A DNA stretch of 64,000 nucleotides from Shewanella ulleungensis. Its GTDB lineage: Bacteria; Pseudomonadota; Gammaproteobacteria; Enterobacterales; Shewanellaceae. Positions within the stretch are counted from its first letter, which is position 1; every line of letters starts with the position of its first letter. This document shows positions 21,449 to 29,906 of this stretch, piece after piece. The stretch spans positions 62,001-126,000 of the forward strand of contig NZ_BMQW01000002.1 in assembly GCF_014648315.1 (NCBI RefSeq), in the 5' to 3' direction. A program made the translations under genes and the position numbers. The notes below the pieces were generated by a model. The model was not told where the DNA came from and ran no database searches. It worked only from the letters and a program-made list of their open reading frames with translations.

Positions 21449-22249
21449 ATGCATACTGACGTTAATGTTTTGTTTGCCGAGTTATGGCAAGACTATATTA
21501 AGATGACGCCTTCAGCGGCTAAAATTCATCAACTGCTAGGCCATGGCGCAGCGATCATTAATGACCATATTGCCCTGCGTACGTTTAATATCGCCAAGGT
21601 TAATCTCAGCGTGTTAGCTGAGCATTTTACTTCAATTGGTTATATTGATAGCGGCGATTACAAGTTTGAGCAGAAAAAGCTAGTCGCTAAACATTTCGAG
21701 CATCCAGACCCAACTCAACCTAAGGTATTTATATCGGAATTGTTGGTTGAAGAGTTTAGCCCTGAACTGCAAAAAACCATTCATGGTTTAATTGAGCAAG
21801 TTGATGTTGCGGCTACAACCGCAGATAACTTTATTTATTCTGGTCGTCACTGGAACTTAGATAAAGCGACCTACAAGGCGTTGTTGGCGGAGAGTGAATA
21901 TGCCGCTTGGGTTGCTGCTTTAGGTTATCGTGCGAACCACTTTACTGTATCGATTAACGATTTACCGCAGTTTGAGCGTATTGAAGATGTAAACCAAGCA
22001 TTGAAAGATGCAGGTTTTGTACTTAATGCCTCAGGTGGTGAAATTAAAGGTACACCAGAAGTATTGTTAGAGCAGTCATCTACCATGGCCGATAAAGTGG
22101 TGGTTAACTTTACCGATGGTGATGCTGAAATTCCTAGTTGTTTCTACGAGTTTGCTCGTCGTTATCCAATGGACAACGGCAAACTGTATACTGGCTTTGT
22201 TGCGGCATCAGCCGATAAAATTTTTGAAAGTACCAATGCAATGATGTAG
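21449..22249 (+). CDS. DUF1338 family protein
   Basis: The short (266 aa) form of the DUF1338 family, whose characterised long member in Pseudomonas (HglS) is a metal-dependent 2-oxoadipate dioxygenase/decarboxylase. The HIALRTFN segment near residue 47 and FTVSIND near 170 carry the conserved metal-ligand-type histidines. It is preceded by AAGGA and follows astD after 74 nt, so it may be read with the ast genes. A role in amino-acid or 2-oxoacid metabolism is inferred; the substrate is not known. Confidence 0.8.
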   Translation: MHTDVNVLFAELWQDYIKMTPSAAKIHQLLGHGAAIINDHIALRTFNIAKVNLSVLAEHFTSIGYIDSGDYKFEQKKLVAKHFEHPDPTQPKVFISELLVEEFSPELQKTIHGLIEQVDVAATTADNFIYSGRHWNLDKATYKALLAESEYAAWVAALGYRANHFTVSINDLPQFERIEDVNQALKDAGFVLNASGGEIKGTPEVLLEQSSTMADKVVVNFTDGDAEIPSCFYEFARRYPMDNGKLYTGFVAASADKIFESTNAMM

Positions 22250-22261
22250 TGTAAGTTGCGC

Positions 22262-22300
22262 AAAAAAGACCTGCTTGAGCAATTAAGCAGGTCTTTTTTA
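22262..22300. terminator. Bidirectional intrinsic terminator between DUF1338 gene and sensor kinase
   Basis: A 14-bp stem (AAAAAGACCTGCTT paired with its complement, AAGCAGGTCTTTTT) with A-run on the left and T-run on the right lies between two convergent genes, so it can work on both strands. Confidence 0.9.
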
Positions 22301-22339
22301 TTGGCTTATGATGATTAGTTTTTGGCTAGTTGTTCAGGA

Positions 22340-23674
22340 CTACTGGCTCATCACTATATTGACACTCAGTCCGTTTAAAGTCTCACTTCGATTAAACGTC
22401 AAGCTAAAACCATATTGTTCGCAAATCTCTTTAACAATAGATAATCCTAACCCGTGCCCCATGGTCGCTTCATCTAGGCGAGTGCCTCGTGCGGTTAATG
22501 ATGCTATTTTATCTTGTTTTACGCCACTGCCGTCATCTTCAATTTGTAGAGATATACCGCCATTTTGTATTTGATTGATGCGCACATTCACTTGCGTATT
22601 AGTCCATTTAAAGGCGTTGTCTAGCAAGTTTCCAAACAACTCCATACCATCTTCACGGTGAATGGGGATCCTACTAATGTTATCTGGATTAATTAACACA
22701 CAGTTAATATCTCGTTGGCGATGCACTTTATGCAGGGTATTAATTAAACTGTCGAAGTCTTTAGGCACGGCTAATTGCGCGGCAGGCAACATATCGCCAG
22801 TAATTCGCGCCGCAGCCAGCTTACGTTCAATCATTTTATGCACTAGATCTAATTGTTGCTGCATAGCCATGGCTGCCTCTGGGTGAGATAAGCCTAAGGC
22901 TTCAACTTGTTGCTGCATAACCGCGAAAGGTGTTTTTAAGCCATGGCTTAAATTGCCTAAGTTGTTACGGCTGCGCTCTATTTGTTTTGCTGTGTAATCT
23001 AATAATTGGTTGTAGGTTTCAGCTAACGGACGGATTTCTGCTGGAATTTGAGCTATTTCAAGGGAGGCAATATCGCCTTCACGAAGTTTAGCGAGTGCTC
23101 CTTGGATTTGATTTACCGGTTTAAACGATTGACGCAAGATAATGAAAATACCTGCAATCATAGCCAATAACATGCCTATATTAATCGCAAGTTTGGTGCC
23201 AAATATCTCGCTAAATACTCTGCGGCCAATACTGAGATCTTGCGCTACGGTTAAGGTTGCAGTGTTTTTACTATTCGGCGCACCAATACCAATGGATAAT
23301 AATTGCATATCATTGTTTTTAGGACCTTTTGCTTGCCAAACACGCTTTTGTTGAGTCTCTAAATTAACAATATGTAACTCAGCATCCCACAAGGAGCGTG
23401 AACGAATAGTGTGATCTGGTAAGTTTAATTGGAAGTAACGACCTGAGTATGCTGGCCGATAAAAACTGGATAATTGATTTTGGTCGATAACCAGTTCGCC
23501 CTCTTGAAGGCGTGTAGCGATAATGATGTGCTCTAAATCTTCTTCTAACCGATTAATTATTGAATCATGAAATGCATCACGCAACATTGATTCAAAAAGA
23601 AATAAACCGATCAACGTTGCGATGATAATAAGGCCACTCAACCATAGGCTAAGTTTAAAGCGAATTGACATCAT
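22340..23674 (-). CDS. Two-component sensor histidine kinase (PhoQ-like)
   Basis: A 444-residue membrane sensor kinase. It has a first TM helix (about 9-28), a periplasmic sensor region (about 30-165), a second TM (about 168-186), a HAMP-like linker, an H-box NLSHGLKTPF, an N-box (NLLDNAFKW) and G-boxes (EDDGSGV, GHGLGLSIV). HGLKTP rather than HELRTP is typical of PhoQ-type kinases. It overlaps the response regulator by 4 nt. The stimulus is unknown. Confidence 0.88.
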   Translation of the reverse strand: MMSIRFKLSLWLSGLIIIATLIGLFLFESMLRDAFHDSIINRLEEDLEHIIIATRLQEGELVIDQNQLSSFYRPAYSGRYFQLNLPDHTIRSRSLWDAELHIVNLETQQKRVWQAKGPKNNDMQLLSIGIGAPNSKNTATLTVAQDLSIGRRVFSEIFGTKLAINIGMLLAMIAGIFIILRQSFKPVNQIQGALAKLREGDIASLEIAQIPAEIRPLAETYNQLLDYTAKQIERSRNNLGNLSHGLKTPFAVMQQQVEALGLSHPEAAMAMQQQLDLVHKMIERKLAAARITGDMLPAAQLAVPKDFDSLINTLHKVHRQRDINCVLINPDNISRIPIHREDGMELFGNLLDNAFKWTNTQVNVRINQIQNGGISLQIEDDGSGVKQDKIASLTARGTRLDEATMGHGLGLSIVKEICEQYGFSLTFNRSETLNGLSVNIVMSQ

Positions 23675-24345
23675 TCCACTAAACCGTGAAAGATATAACC
23701 TTGTCCGCGACGGGTTTCAATCGTGGTCTTACCCAGTTTCTTACGTAAATGGGTGACATAGACTTCGACCACATTGCTTTCTTTTTCATCATCAAATTGG
23801 TATAGCTTATCGGTAAGTTGAGATTTTGACAGTAGTTTTTTAGGCGACATTAAAAAAATCTTTAATAGCCTAAACTCCATCGATGTTAGCTCATATTCTT
23901 GCTCACCAACTGTGACCTTTTGTTCGTTTTCATCTAAATTAACACCGCCATAGCACAGTAGTTTAGACGCTGAGTTTGCTCGCCCATGGGCTCGATGGAT
24001 TAATGCCTGTATACGGGCTAGTAATTCTTGTGCGTGAAACGGCTTGCCTAAGTAGTCATCTGCACCAGCGTTAAACCCTTCTACTTTTTCATGCCACTGG
24101 CTACGGGCTGTGAGCATGATAACAGGCGTGCTTACGCCACGTTCTCGCCACTGTGTTACCAGCGATAAGCCATTACCATCGGGTAAGCCAATATCGAGAA
24201 TAACGCAATCGTATTCAGTTTCTTTCATTAGATAATCGGCTTCGACCGCTTTATCGGTAACGTCAGTAATATACCCAGCCTGCTTAAGTTGTTTTTCAAG
24301 CTCAGCGACAAGTAATGGATTATCTTCAACGAGTAACAGTTTCAT
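23671..24345 (-). CDS. Two-component response regulator, OmpR/PhoP type
   Basis: Receiver domain (about 1-115) with the phospho-acceptor Asp in CVILDIGLPDG (about 51) and the Lys in GKPFHAQELL, followed by a winged-helix OmpR-type DNA-binding domain (about 130-222). The ATG at 24345 gives the canonical start MKLLLVEDNPLL (224 aa); a longer frame reaches 24402 but adds 19 unrelated residues. It overlaps both neighbours slightly (PepSY gene upstream, kinase downstream), so the three are one operon. Confidence 0.9.
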   Translation of the reverse strand: MKLLLVEDNPLLVAELEKQLKQAGYITDVTDKAVEADYLMKETEYDCVILDIGLPDGNGLSLVTQWRERGVSTPVIMLTARSQWHEKVEGFNAGADDYLGKPFHAQELLARIQALIHRAHGRANSASKLLCYGGVNLDENEQKVTVGEQEYELTSMEFRLLKIFLMSPKKLLSKSQLTDKLYQFDDEKESNVVEVYVTHLRKKLGKTTIETRRGQGYIFHGLVE

Positions 24346-24673
24346 GTTTAGTGCATTCGCTCGGTAATTGTGGCAATGGGTTTTGCATGCCATTGACTGC
24401 ATCTAACTGCAGATTAATAACATGTCCTTGGGCGAGTTTGAACTGTAAGTCATAACGCCACTTATCTTGATATTGGTAAAGCTGAGCATCGACTAATTGA
24501 CCATCACAATACTGTGACACCCAAGTTAAATAATCATCTAATGGACGTATATTACCAGAAGTCACTAGTTTTTGGACTTTATCATGATCAAGCGGGAATT
24601 CAGTAACAGGAATATCTTGCTGATTAATGGATAGGGCCATTAAGCTGACTGTGGCGATGAACAAGCTATTCAT
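24326..24673 (-). CDS. Small exported PepSY-like protein
   Basis: A 115-residue protein with an N-terminal hydrophobic signal (about 3-15) and a C-terminal PepSY-like segment (YDLQFKLAQGHVINLQLDAVNG). PepSY proteins are often encoded next to two-component systems and are thought to inhibit peptidases or sense envelope conditions. The ATG at 24673 is preferred to the one at 24706 because GGGAG (24679-24683) is well placed for it. It begins 14 nt after the crp terminator. Confidence 0.7.
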   Translation of the reverse strand: MNSLFIATVSLMALSINQQDIPVTEFPLDHDKVQKLVTSGNIRPLDDYLTWVSQYCDGQLVDAQLYQYQDKWRYDLQFKLAQGHVINLQLDAVNGMQNPLPQLPSECTKHETVTR

Positions 24674-24686
24674 GTTCGCTCCCAAA

Positions 24687-24724
24687 ATAAAAAAAGTGGC
24701 GTTCATAGTATGAACACCACTTTA
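24687..24724 (-). terminator. Terminator after crp, immediately before the PepSY gene
   Basis: On the minus strand a 15-bp stem (AAAGTGGTGTTCATA/TATGAACGCCACTTT, one mismatch) is followed by a T-run. It ends crp transcription but sits only about 14 nt upstream of the PepSY start, so it is also in, or next to, that gene's leader. Confidence 0.85.
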
Positions 24725-24787
24725 ATAATCTTGGCTTAAATCAAGCTGAAGTAGAGCCTGATTGGCGCTTAAATCGCGCCTATAGTA

Positions 24788-25423
24788 TTAGCGTGTACCG
24801 TAAACCACTATTGTTTTACCGTGTGCTTGGATTAAGTTTTGCTCTTCAAGCATCTTCAAAATACGGCCAACAGTTTCACGTGAACAACCTACAATTTGAC
24901 CAATTTCTTGACGAGTAATTTTAATCTGCATTCCGTCAGGATGTGTCATAGCATCGGGTTGTTTTGCTAGGTGCAATAATGTTTGTGCAATGCGACCTGC
25001 AACGTCTAAGAAGGCTAGGTCGCCCACTTTTTGGCTTGTGCTTTGTAAGCGATAGGCCATTTGTGCAGAAAGCTTCATTAAGATTTCTGGGTTAACTTGA
25101 ATCAATTGCTTAAATTTCTTATACGAAATTTCAGCAATTTCACACGCTTGTTTAGCGCGAACCCAAGCAGTACGTTCTGCTTGATCTTCAAATAAACCGA
25201 GCTCACCTATGAAGTCGCCTTGATTAAGATAAGAAAGGATCATTTCTTTACCTTCTTCATCTTTGATCAATACAGCAACAGAACCTTTTACGATGTAATA
25301 TAAGGTGTCAGAATCTTCTCCAGCATGGATCAATGTGCTCTTTGCTGGGTACTTGTGAATGTGACAATGTGAAAGAAACCATTCTAATGTTGGGTCAGGT
25401 TTTGGCTTACCAATCAGAGCCAT
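24788..25423 (-). CDS. crp: cAMP receptor protein
   Basis: Global cAMP-dependent regulator. The sequence is nearly identical to E. coli CRP through most of its 211 residues: cyclic-nucleotide pocket with GELGLFE and RTAWVRA, dimerisation helix, and the DNA-recognition helix [17 protein letters not shown]. In Shewanella CRP is a main regulator of anaerobic respiration as well as carbon use. GAGGAAT lies upstream of the ATG. Confidence 0.97.
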   Translation of the reverse strand: MALIGKPKPDPTLEWFLSHCHIHKYPAKSTLIHAGEDSDTLYYIVKGSVAVLIKDEEGKEMILSYLNQGDFIGELGLFEDQAERTAWVRAKQACEIAEISYKKFKQLIQVNPEILMKLSAQMAYRLQSTSQKVGDLAFLDVAGRIAQTLLHLAKQPDAMTHPDGMQIKITRQEIGQIVGCSRETVGRILKMLEEQNLIQAHGKTIVVYGTR

Positions 25424-25576
25424 ACGATATTCCTCGATTGATTAAAAATGAAAGTAAGTAATGTCTAATTAAGTATTCTACGCTATTGCAATCGTAAAAA
25501 CTTTGATAGAGATCGTATTTAGAAGTGTCAGTAGTGTATATTAACTTGTTAAATTTTAGATTAAATTTATTTTGTT

Positions 25577-25592
25577 TGTGATCAAGGTCAGT
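25577..25592. promoter_or_regulatory. Possible CRP site in the crp/Sel1 divergent region
   Basis: TGTGA-N6-TCAGT matches 8 of 10 positions of the CRP core. It lies between the divergent crp and Sel1-repeat genes, where autoregulation would be expected. The rest of this 310-bp gap is AT-rich with no other clear structure. Confidence 0.4.
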
Positions 25593-25733
25593 TTTTTATT
25601 TAAGATACCTTACCTTATTGTGTTTCTCTTAACCATTAAGTCTATTGAATTATTCGCTTTATAGGTTGTCTATTGAATTGGGTAGGCGAGTTAGTTACTG
25701 TTATTAACATCACAAATGGTTGTAGAGGTGTGC

Positions 25734-26513
25734 GTGAAAAAACTGAGTCAAATTGGAACGGCAGCATGTCTACTGGCGTTTAGTGTAATAAGTTTTTCCC
25801 CTCAAGCATTTTATATTCCGCCAACTGCAGAATCTCAGGCTGGCAGTAAACTTGTGCATATACAAATAAAGGCCAAACAAGGCGATGCCGACGCGCAATT
25901 CTTGTTAGGATTAATGTATTTATCTGGTCGGTTTGTCAGTCAAAACACCCAATATGGATTAGATTGGGTCACTCAAGCTGCGGCGCAAAATCATGTTAAA
26001 GCACAGCAAACCGTAGCTGATTTAGCTTTTGAAGGTAAATTATTTCCGCGTGATTTAACGTTAGCCGAAAAATGGTATCTAGTGATGGCAAAACAAGGCG
26101 ATAAGTGGGCCAATTTTCGTTTAGGCTTTATCTATTCTGCTGGTGGCGATGGTGTGGTACGTAACTGTGGCAAGGCCATGGGGCAGTTTAACATAGCAGG
26201 TGATCCCGTTTCTCTGGGGAATGTGGCGTGGATTTTAGCAACCTGCCCAGAAGCAGAGTATCGTGATGGTTCGCGTGCAGTATCGATGTCACTTAAACTG
26301 CTAGAGCAGAATCAAAACGACCCAACAGTGCTAGACAATTTAGCCGCCGGTTATGCTGAGGTGGGTGATTTTACCTCTGCAATCGATGCACAAAAGAAAG
26401 CCATAGAGGCTTTAAAACAAAACCCAGAACTTGCTCACAGTGATGAATTTATGTTGCGCTTAAAGCAATATCAGAATAACCAAGCATACCGTGAAATTAT
26501 TCCGTTAATGTAA
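25734..26513 (+). CDS. Secreted Sel1-like/TPR repeat protein
   Basis: A 259-residue protein with a signal peptide (KKLSQIGTAACLLAFSVISF) followed by Sel1-type repeats (GDADAQFLLGLMYLSGRFV..., about 49-150) and a TPR-like C-terminal part (PTVLDNLAAGYAEVGDF). Such repeats bind proteins. GTG at 25734 is preferred to the ATG at 25716 because it starts a normal signal sequence and has GAGG 6 nt before it. No enzymatic motif is seen; the role is unknown. Confidence 0.75.
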   Translation: MKKLSQIGTAACLLAFSVISFSPQAFYIPPTAESQAGSKLVHIQIKAKQGDADAQFLLGLMYLSGRFVSQNTQYGLDWVTQAAAQNHVKAQQTVADLAFEGKLFPRDLTLAEKWYLVMAKQGDKWANFRLGFIYSAGGDGVVRNCGKAMGQFNIAGDPVSLGNVAWILATCPEAEYRDGSRAVSMSLKLLEQNQNDPTVLDNLAAGYAEVGDFTSAIDAQKKAIEALKQNPELAHSDEFMLRLKQYQNNQAYREIIPLM

Positions 26514-26954
26514 TTACCAGGCAAATCGTGGGCGTTGATTGTGTTGCCTGGGTCAGCTTTATTACTCATTGTGTTAGCAAAATGTCTGCCGATGAATAAA
26601 TGAAGACCATTGTGAATGATGGATAGATATTGGTAGGTGATCGTTGATGTGCTCAATACGCTAACAGAAAAAAGGGGGAATTAGCGCCCCAAGCACATCA
26701 ACTGCCGTTATTTCGCTTGAAATCACGATAAGACAATTTTAGTACTACTGACTTAAATCAAGCTTAATTAGGGGGCTGTTGAACTTTGCTGGTTGAATGT
26801 TGTTCGAGTTAAAAACGTTTTAATTAAGGCGATTGGATTGATGCCTAGTCATCTAAGCAACTCTTTATTTGCAAAGAGTCATTCAACAACGAATAAAACG
26901 TTTTTAGCCGAACCCTTCTGGCCAACAATTCGCTGCCAAAACAACCTTGAAAGA
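26514..26954. other. Intergenic region with a MITE-like repeat
   Basis: A 441-bp gap between the convergent Sel1 and prkB genes. The first part has a loose stem (CCAGGCAA/TTGCCTGG, about 26518-26551). From 26771 a repeat-like element begins and runs into the end of prkB. A small open frame across the element (26793-27014) has no support as a gene. Confidence 0.6.
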
Positions 26955-26966
26955 TCAACTGTCCCC
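26771..26966. mobile_element. MITE-like element with imperfect terminal inverted repeats
   Basis: The 196-bp stretch begins GGGGGCTGTTGAACTTT and ends, on the other strand, GGGGACAGTTGATCTTT. The two 25-bp ends match at 19 positions. Inside are two AAAACGTTTT-type palindromes (near 26811-26821 and 26894-26905) and a hairpin ACTCTT/AAGAGT around 26860-26879. No transposase is encoded. Clear target-site duplications were not found. The right end overlaps the last four codons and the stop of prkB. Confidence 0.6.
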
Positions 26967-27857
26967 AGGCTTGATATCATTAATGTTTTGCAACTCTATT
27001 CGTTTATCGATTAAGTCTTTAATCAACGGCGTTAAAATAAGTTCCATCGCTAAGGACATTTTACCGCCCGGTACCACCAAGGTATTAACCCGCGACATAA
27101 ACGATCCTTGGATCATGTTCAAGTAATAAGGGAAGTCGACGTTATTAATACCGCGAAATCGGATCACCACAAAACTTTCGTCAAGACTTGGGATGTCTTT
27201 AGCACTAAATGGGTTTGAGGTATCAACGGTCGGTACGCGCTGAAAGTTTATATGGGTGCGAGAAAACTGCGGCGTCATGTGATTAATATAATCGTCCATA
27301 CTACGCACAATAGAGCCCATGACTTTTTCACGGCTGTGACCACGCTCTGTGGTGTCTCGAATGATTTTTTGAATCCACTCTAAGTTGACTATGGGCACCA
27401 TGCCAATCAGAAGGTCAACATGCTTTGCAACGTCAGCATCATCTGTTACAACCCCACCATGTAAGCCTTCATAATAAAGCATATCGGTGTTTTCTGGTAA
27501 ATCACGCCACTGCGTAAAAGTACCAGGCATTTGGTTAAAAGGGACTGCTTCATCAAATGTATGCAAATAGCTGCGAGTTTGGCCGTTACCGGTATTGCCA
27601 TAGCTAATGAAGCATTCTTCTAGTTTTTTAAAGTTATTCGCTTCAGGGCCAAAATAGCTAATGTTACGATTTTCAGCTTGCGACTTACGGATTAATACTT
27701 CCATTTCTGCGCGAGTGAAATGATGAAAGCTGTCGCCTTCTACAAATGCTGCATTAATACCAAGCTGCCTGAATATATGCGTAAAGGCCGTCGTCGTGGT
27801 CGTTGTGCCAGCACCAGATGAACCGGTTACAGCAATAATAGGGTGTTTTGCTGACAT
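26955..27857 (-). CDS. prkB: Phosphoribulokinase-family protein PrkB
   Basis: A class I phosphoribulokinase/uridine kinase-type P-loop protein of unknown role in heterotrophs. The GSSGAGTTT loop (about 12-20), the EGDSFHHFTR segment and FYEGLHGG-like YYEGLHGG are characteristic. No Calvin-cycle genes are nearby. Length is 300, about ten residues longer than E. coli PrkB (289); the final residues PGDS and the stop codon fall in the MITE-like element, so the C-terminus has probably been altered. It belongs to the conserved crp...prkB-yheU-yheT-yheS block. Confidence 0.88.
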   Translation of the reverse strand: MSAKHPIIAVTGSSGAGTTTTTTAFTHIFRQLGINAAFVEGDSFHHFTRAEMEVLIRKSQAENRNISYFGPEANNFKKLEECFISYGNTGNGQTRSYLHTFDEAVPFNQMPGTFTQWRDLPENTDMLYYEGLHGGVVTDDADVAKHVDLLIGMVPIVNLEWIQKIIRDTTERGHSREKVMGSIVRSMDDYINHMTPQFSRTHINFQRVPTVDTSNPFSAKDIPSLDESFVVIRFRGINNVDFPYYLNMIQGSFMSRVNTLVVPGGKMSLAMELILTPLIKDLIDKRIELQNINDIKPGDS

Positions 27858-27989
27858 GTTATTTGCCTACGTTTGTGACTCACCAAAGAAAATCGAATCA
27901 CTAGTTATACGGTAATCATCACCTATGGGTCAATTAATCACAGATGATAACGTTAATATTTATATAGCATTATTGCTTAAGCATGCAGG

Positions 27990-28238
27990 TTAATCATTAA
28001 CTCTTGCTGAAATATGTTCGCGCTGACGGATCGCAATAGATTCATCATCTTCACTGTACTCAACCACCAGTTCGCCTTTTTTAAGTGCGTGTTTGCAGCG
28101 CTCTGTTGCATAAGCCATTTGTTGCTCGTCAACATCACTAAAGCTGCCATCTTCAAGTTGCGATAATAAATACTCTTTAATCATTGCTTGAAGTGTTTCT
28201 TGGGGTAATGACAGTAATGCCTCATACGGGACAAGCAT
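27990..28238 (-). CDS. yheU: YheU family protein
   Basis: A small acidic protein (82 aa) of the YheU family, function unknown. The N-terminal MLVPYEALLSLPQETLQAMI resembles E. coli YheU (MLIPWQDLSPETLENLI), and GELVVEYSEDDES resembles its GEAVLVWSELHE part. It starts 2 nt after the yheT stop, as in E. coli, so the two form one transcript that may continue to prkB. Confidence 0.85.
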   Translation of the reverse strand: MLVPYEALLSLPQETLQAMIKEYLLSQLEDGSFSDVDEQQMAYATERCKHALKKGELVVEYSEDDESIAIRQREHISARVND

Positions 28239-28240
28239 GA

Positions 28241-29254
28241 TTATTCCTTTTCTGTCGCGGCGACAGTATATTGTGCTAATTTTTTATTATCGTCAGCGAG
28301 TAAAAAGTTGATGATCCGATCTTCTAAATAGAATTTTGGTTTCCACGGCCATCCGCCATCAATAAAACCAACATGGCCACCAAATTGATGTAGCTCATAT
28401 TCTACCATTGGCGATAACTGATCTTTGCTTGGGATCACATCGTCAGTCATAAAAGGGTCGTCTTGGGCGTGGATCACTAACGTCGGCTTAGTAATGTGTT
28501 GTAAATAATTCATCCCACTCGATTTTTGATAGTAATCGTTCACTCCGGTGAAACCATGCAAAGGCGCCGTAACTTTGTCATCAAATAAGTAAAATGTGTT
28601 GAGCATTTTAAGTTGTTTTTTATTGATTGGCATTTGTGCAGTGAGATCAGCAGTATTGATTTTTTCAAGCATTTTACGCTGCAAACGTTTAATTAAGAAG
28701 CGCTGGTATACAGTAGAAAAACCACCTTCTAAACGTTTAGCACAAGCCGCTAATGTTAAAGGCGCCGACACCACGACAGCTCGTTCTAATAAGCTATCTT
28801 GCTGTTCACTCCCTTGGTATTTTGCTAACACATTTCCACCCAAACTGTAGCCGACGGCATAGAGCGGTGAGTCAGGGTAGTAGTGTTTTAGCTGCGACAA
28901 CGTATACATTAAGTCATTGACATCACCGCTATGATAACTGCGTGCTAAACGATTAGGTTCGCCTGAGCAACCTCTGTGATGATGCACTACCGCTGCGATT
29001 TTAGCCTTTTTAGCCTCCAGCAACATTCTGCGTGCGTAATGTGATTCAGTATTCCCTTCGAGCCCGTGAATAATCACTAAAATGGGCTCACCATTTTGAG
29101 CTTGGCCTAACCAATCTAAATCAATGAAATCACCGTCAGGCAGCTCTTGTCTTTGCCTAAACGTAGCTGGTTTGGCCACTTTGAAAATAAACGGTAGAAT
29201 CGTTTGTACATGCGGACTTACAGCCCACCAAGGAGGAGAATACATCTTTTTCAT
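28241..29254 (-). CDS. yheT: Alpha/beta hydrolase YheT
   Basis: A 337-residue alpha/beta hydrolase of the YheT/ABHD1-3 family, possibly an esterase or lipase-like enzyme. The nucleophile elbow is GYSLGGN, the acid probably AQDDPFM and the catalytic His in FGGHVGFIDGG. The N-terminal PPWWAVSPHVQTILP is a family signature. The in vivo substrate is not known. Confidence 0.9.
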   Translation of the reverse strand: MKKMYSPPWWAVSPHVQTILPFIFKVAKPATFRQRQELPDGDFIDLDWLGQAQNGEPILVIIHGLEGNTESHYARRMLLEAKKAKIAAVVHHHRGCSGEPNRLARSYHSGDVNDLMYTLSQLKHYYPDSPLYAVGYSLGGNVLAKYQGSEQQDSLLERAVVVSAPLTLAACAKRLEGGFSTVYQRFLIKRLQRKMLEKINTADLTAQMPINKKQLKMLNTFYLFDDKVTAPLHGFTGVNDYYQKSSGMNYLQHITKPTLVIHAQDDPFMTDDVIPSKDQLSPMVEYELHQFGGHVGFIDGGWPWKPKFYLEDRIINFLLADDNKKLAQYTVAATEKE

Positions 29255-29366
29255 AAAAGGAATCGTTCTGCAATTGTTTGTGAATATTTAAACGTGTGTT
29301 TAAATGTTACTCATGCCACTTTAGCATATAAAAATTACCGACAACAATAACTCAAAGGGGAAGAAA

Positions 29367-29879
29367 ATGAAGCGACGTACCTTTCTCACAGGCGCTTTTG
29401 CAGGAACGGCTGCACTGGCATTTGGTGTTAATCTGTATGTGCCAACATCTTCTATAGCAACTGATGATATTCATCATCGAGTATTGTTTAGTGTCTTTAT
29501 TCCTATTTTCCTCGACGGTAGCTTGCCTGAAGTGGCTAATCATAGGGAGATGGCCATCAATCGAACCTTAGAAGCTATTTCGCAATCGATCACTCATTTA
29601 CCTCAAGCGCAACAAGATGAGTTGATGGAACTATTAGACTTACTTGAAGGCCGTTTTGGATTGTTATTACTCAGTGGCAGTATGACACCGTTATTGGGGC
29701 GTGAACCGCAGCAATTGATCGATATGCTAGAGTTTTGGCGTTACAACTTTCTCGATATGCTAAAAATGGCCTATTCAGGGCTGCGTGAGCTTATTATGGC
29801 CAGTTATTATTCTTGCCCCGAACATTGGGGTAACTTGCGTTATGCCAAGCCAACTTTCTTGGTTAGTAACTCAAACTAA
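29367..29879 (+). CDS. Tat-exported small subunit of a GMC oxidoreductase
   Basis: A 170-residue protein with a Tat-type signal (KRRTFLTGAFAGTAALAFG, about 2-20) and a helical body resembling gluconate 2-dehydrogenase subunit 3 proteins. The next gene, 27 nt on, is a GMC-family flavoprotein that has no export signal of its own, so this subunit likely carries the enzyme through the Tat system. AAGGGG is upstream of the ATG. Confidence 0.7.
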   Translation: MKRRTFLTGAFAGTAALAFGVNLYVPTSSIATDDIHHRVLFSVFIPIFLDGSLPEVANHREMAINRTLEAISQSITHLPQAQQDELMELLDLLEGRFGLLLLSGSMTPLLGREPQQLIDMLEFWRYNFLDMLKMAYSGLRELIMASYYSCPEHWGNLRYAKPTFLVSNSN

Positions 29880-29906
29880 TCATCCTGTGTATAAAGGAGT
29901 ATTCTC

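Noticed and set aside
24735..26764. 13-bp word CTTAAATCAAGCT shared at 24735-24747 and 26752-26764 as an FNR-like site
   Set aside because: It contains only one TTGAT half-site and no matching second half; two copies in AT-rich gaps can be chance.
26793..27014. 73-residue open frame across the MITE-like element
   Set aside because: It overlaps prkB, has no ribosome binding site, and its sequence is that of the repeat; it is unlikely to be a gene.
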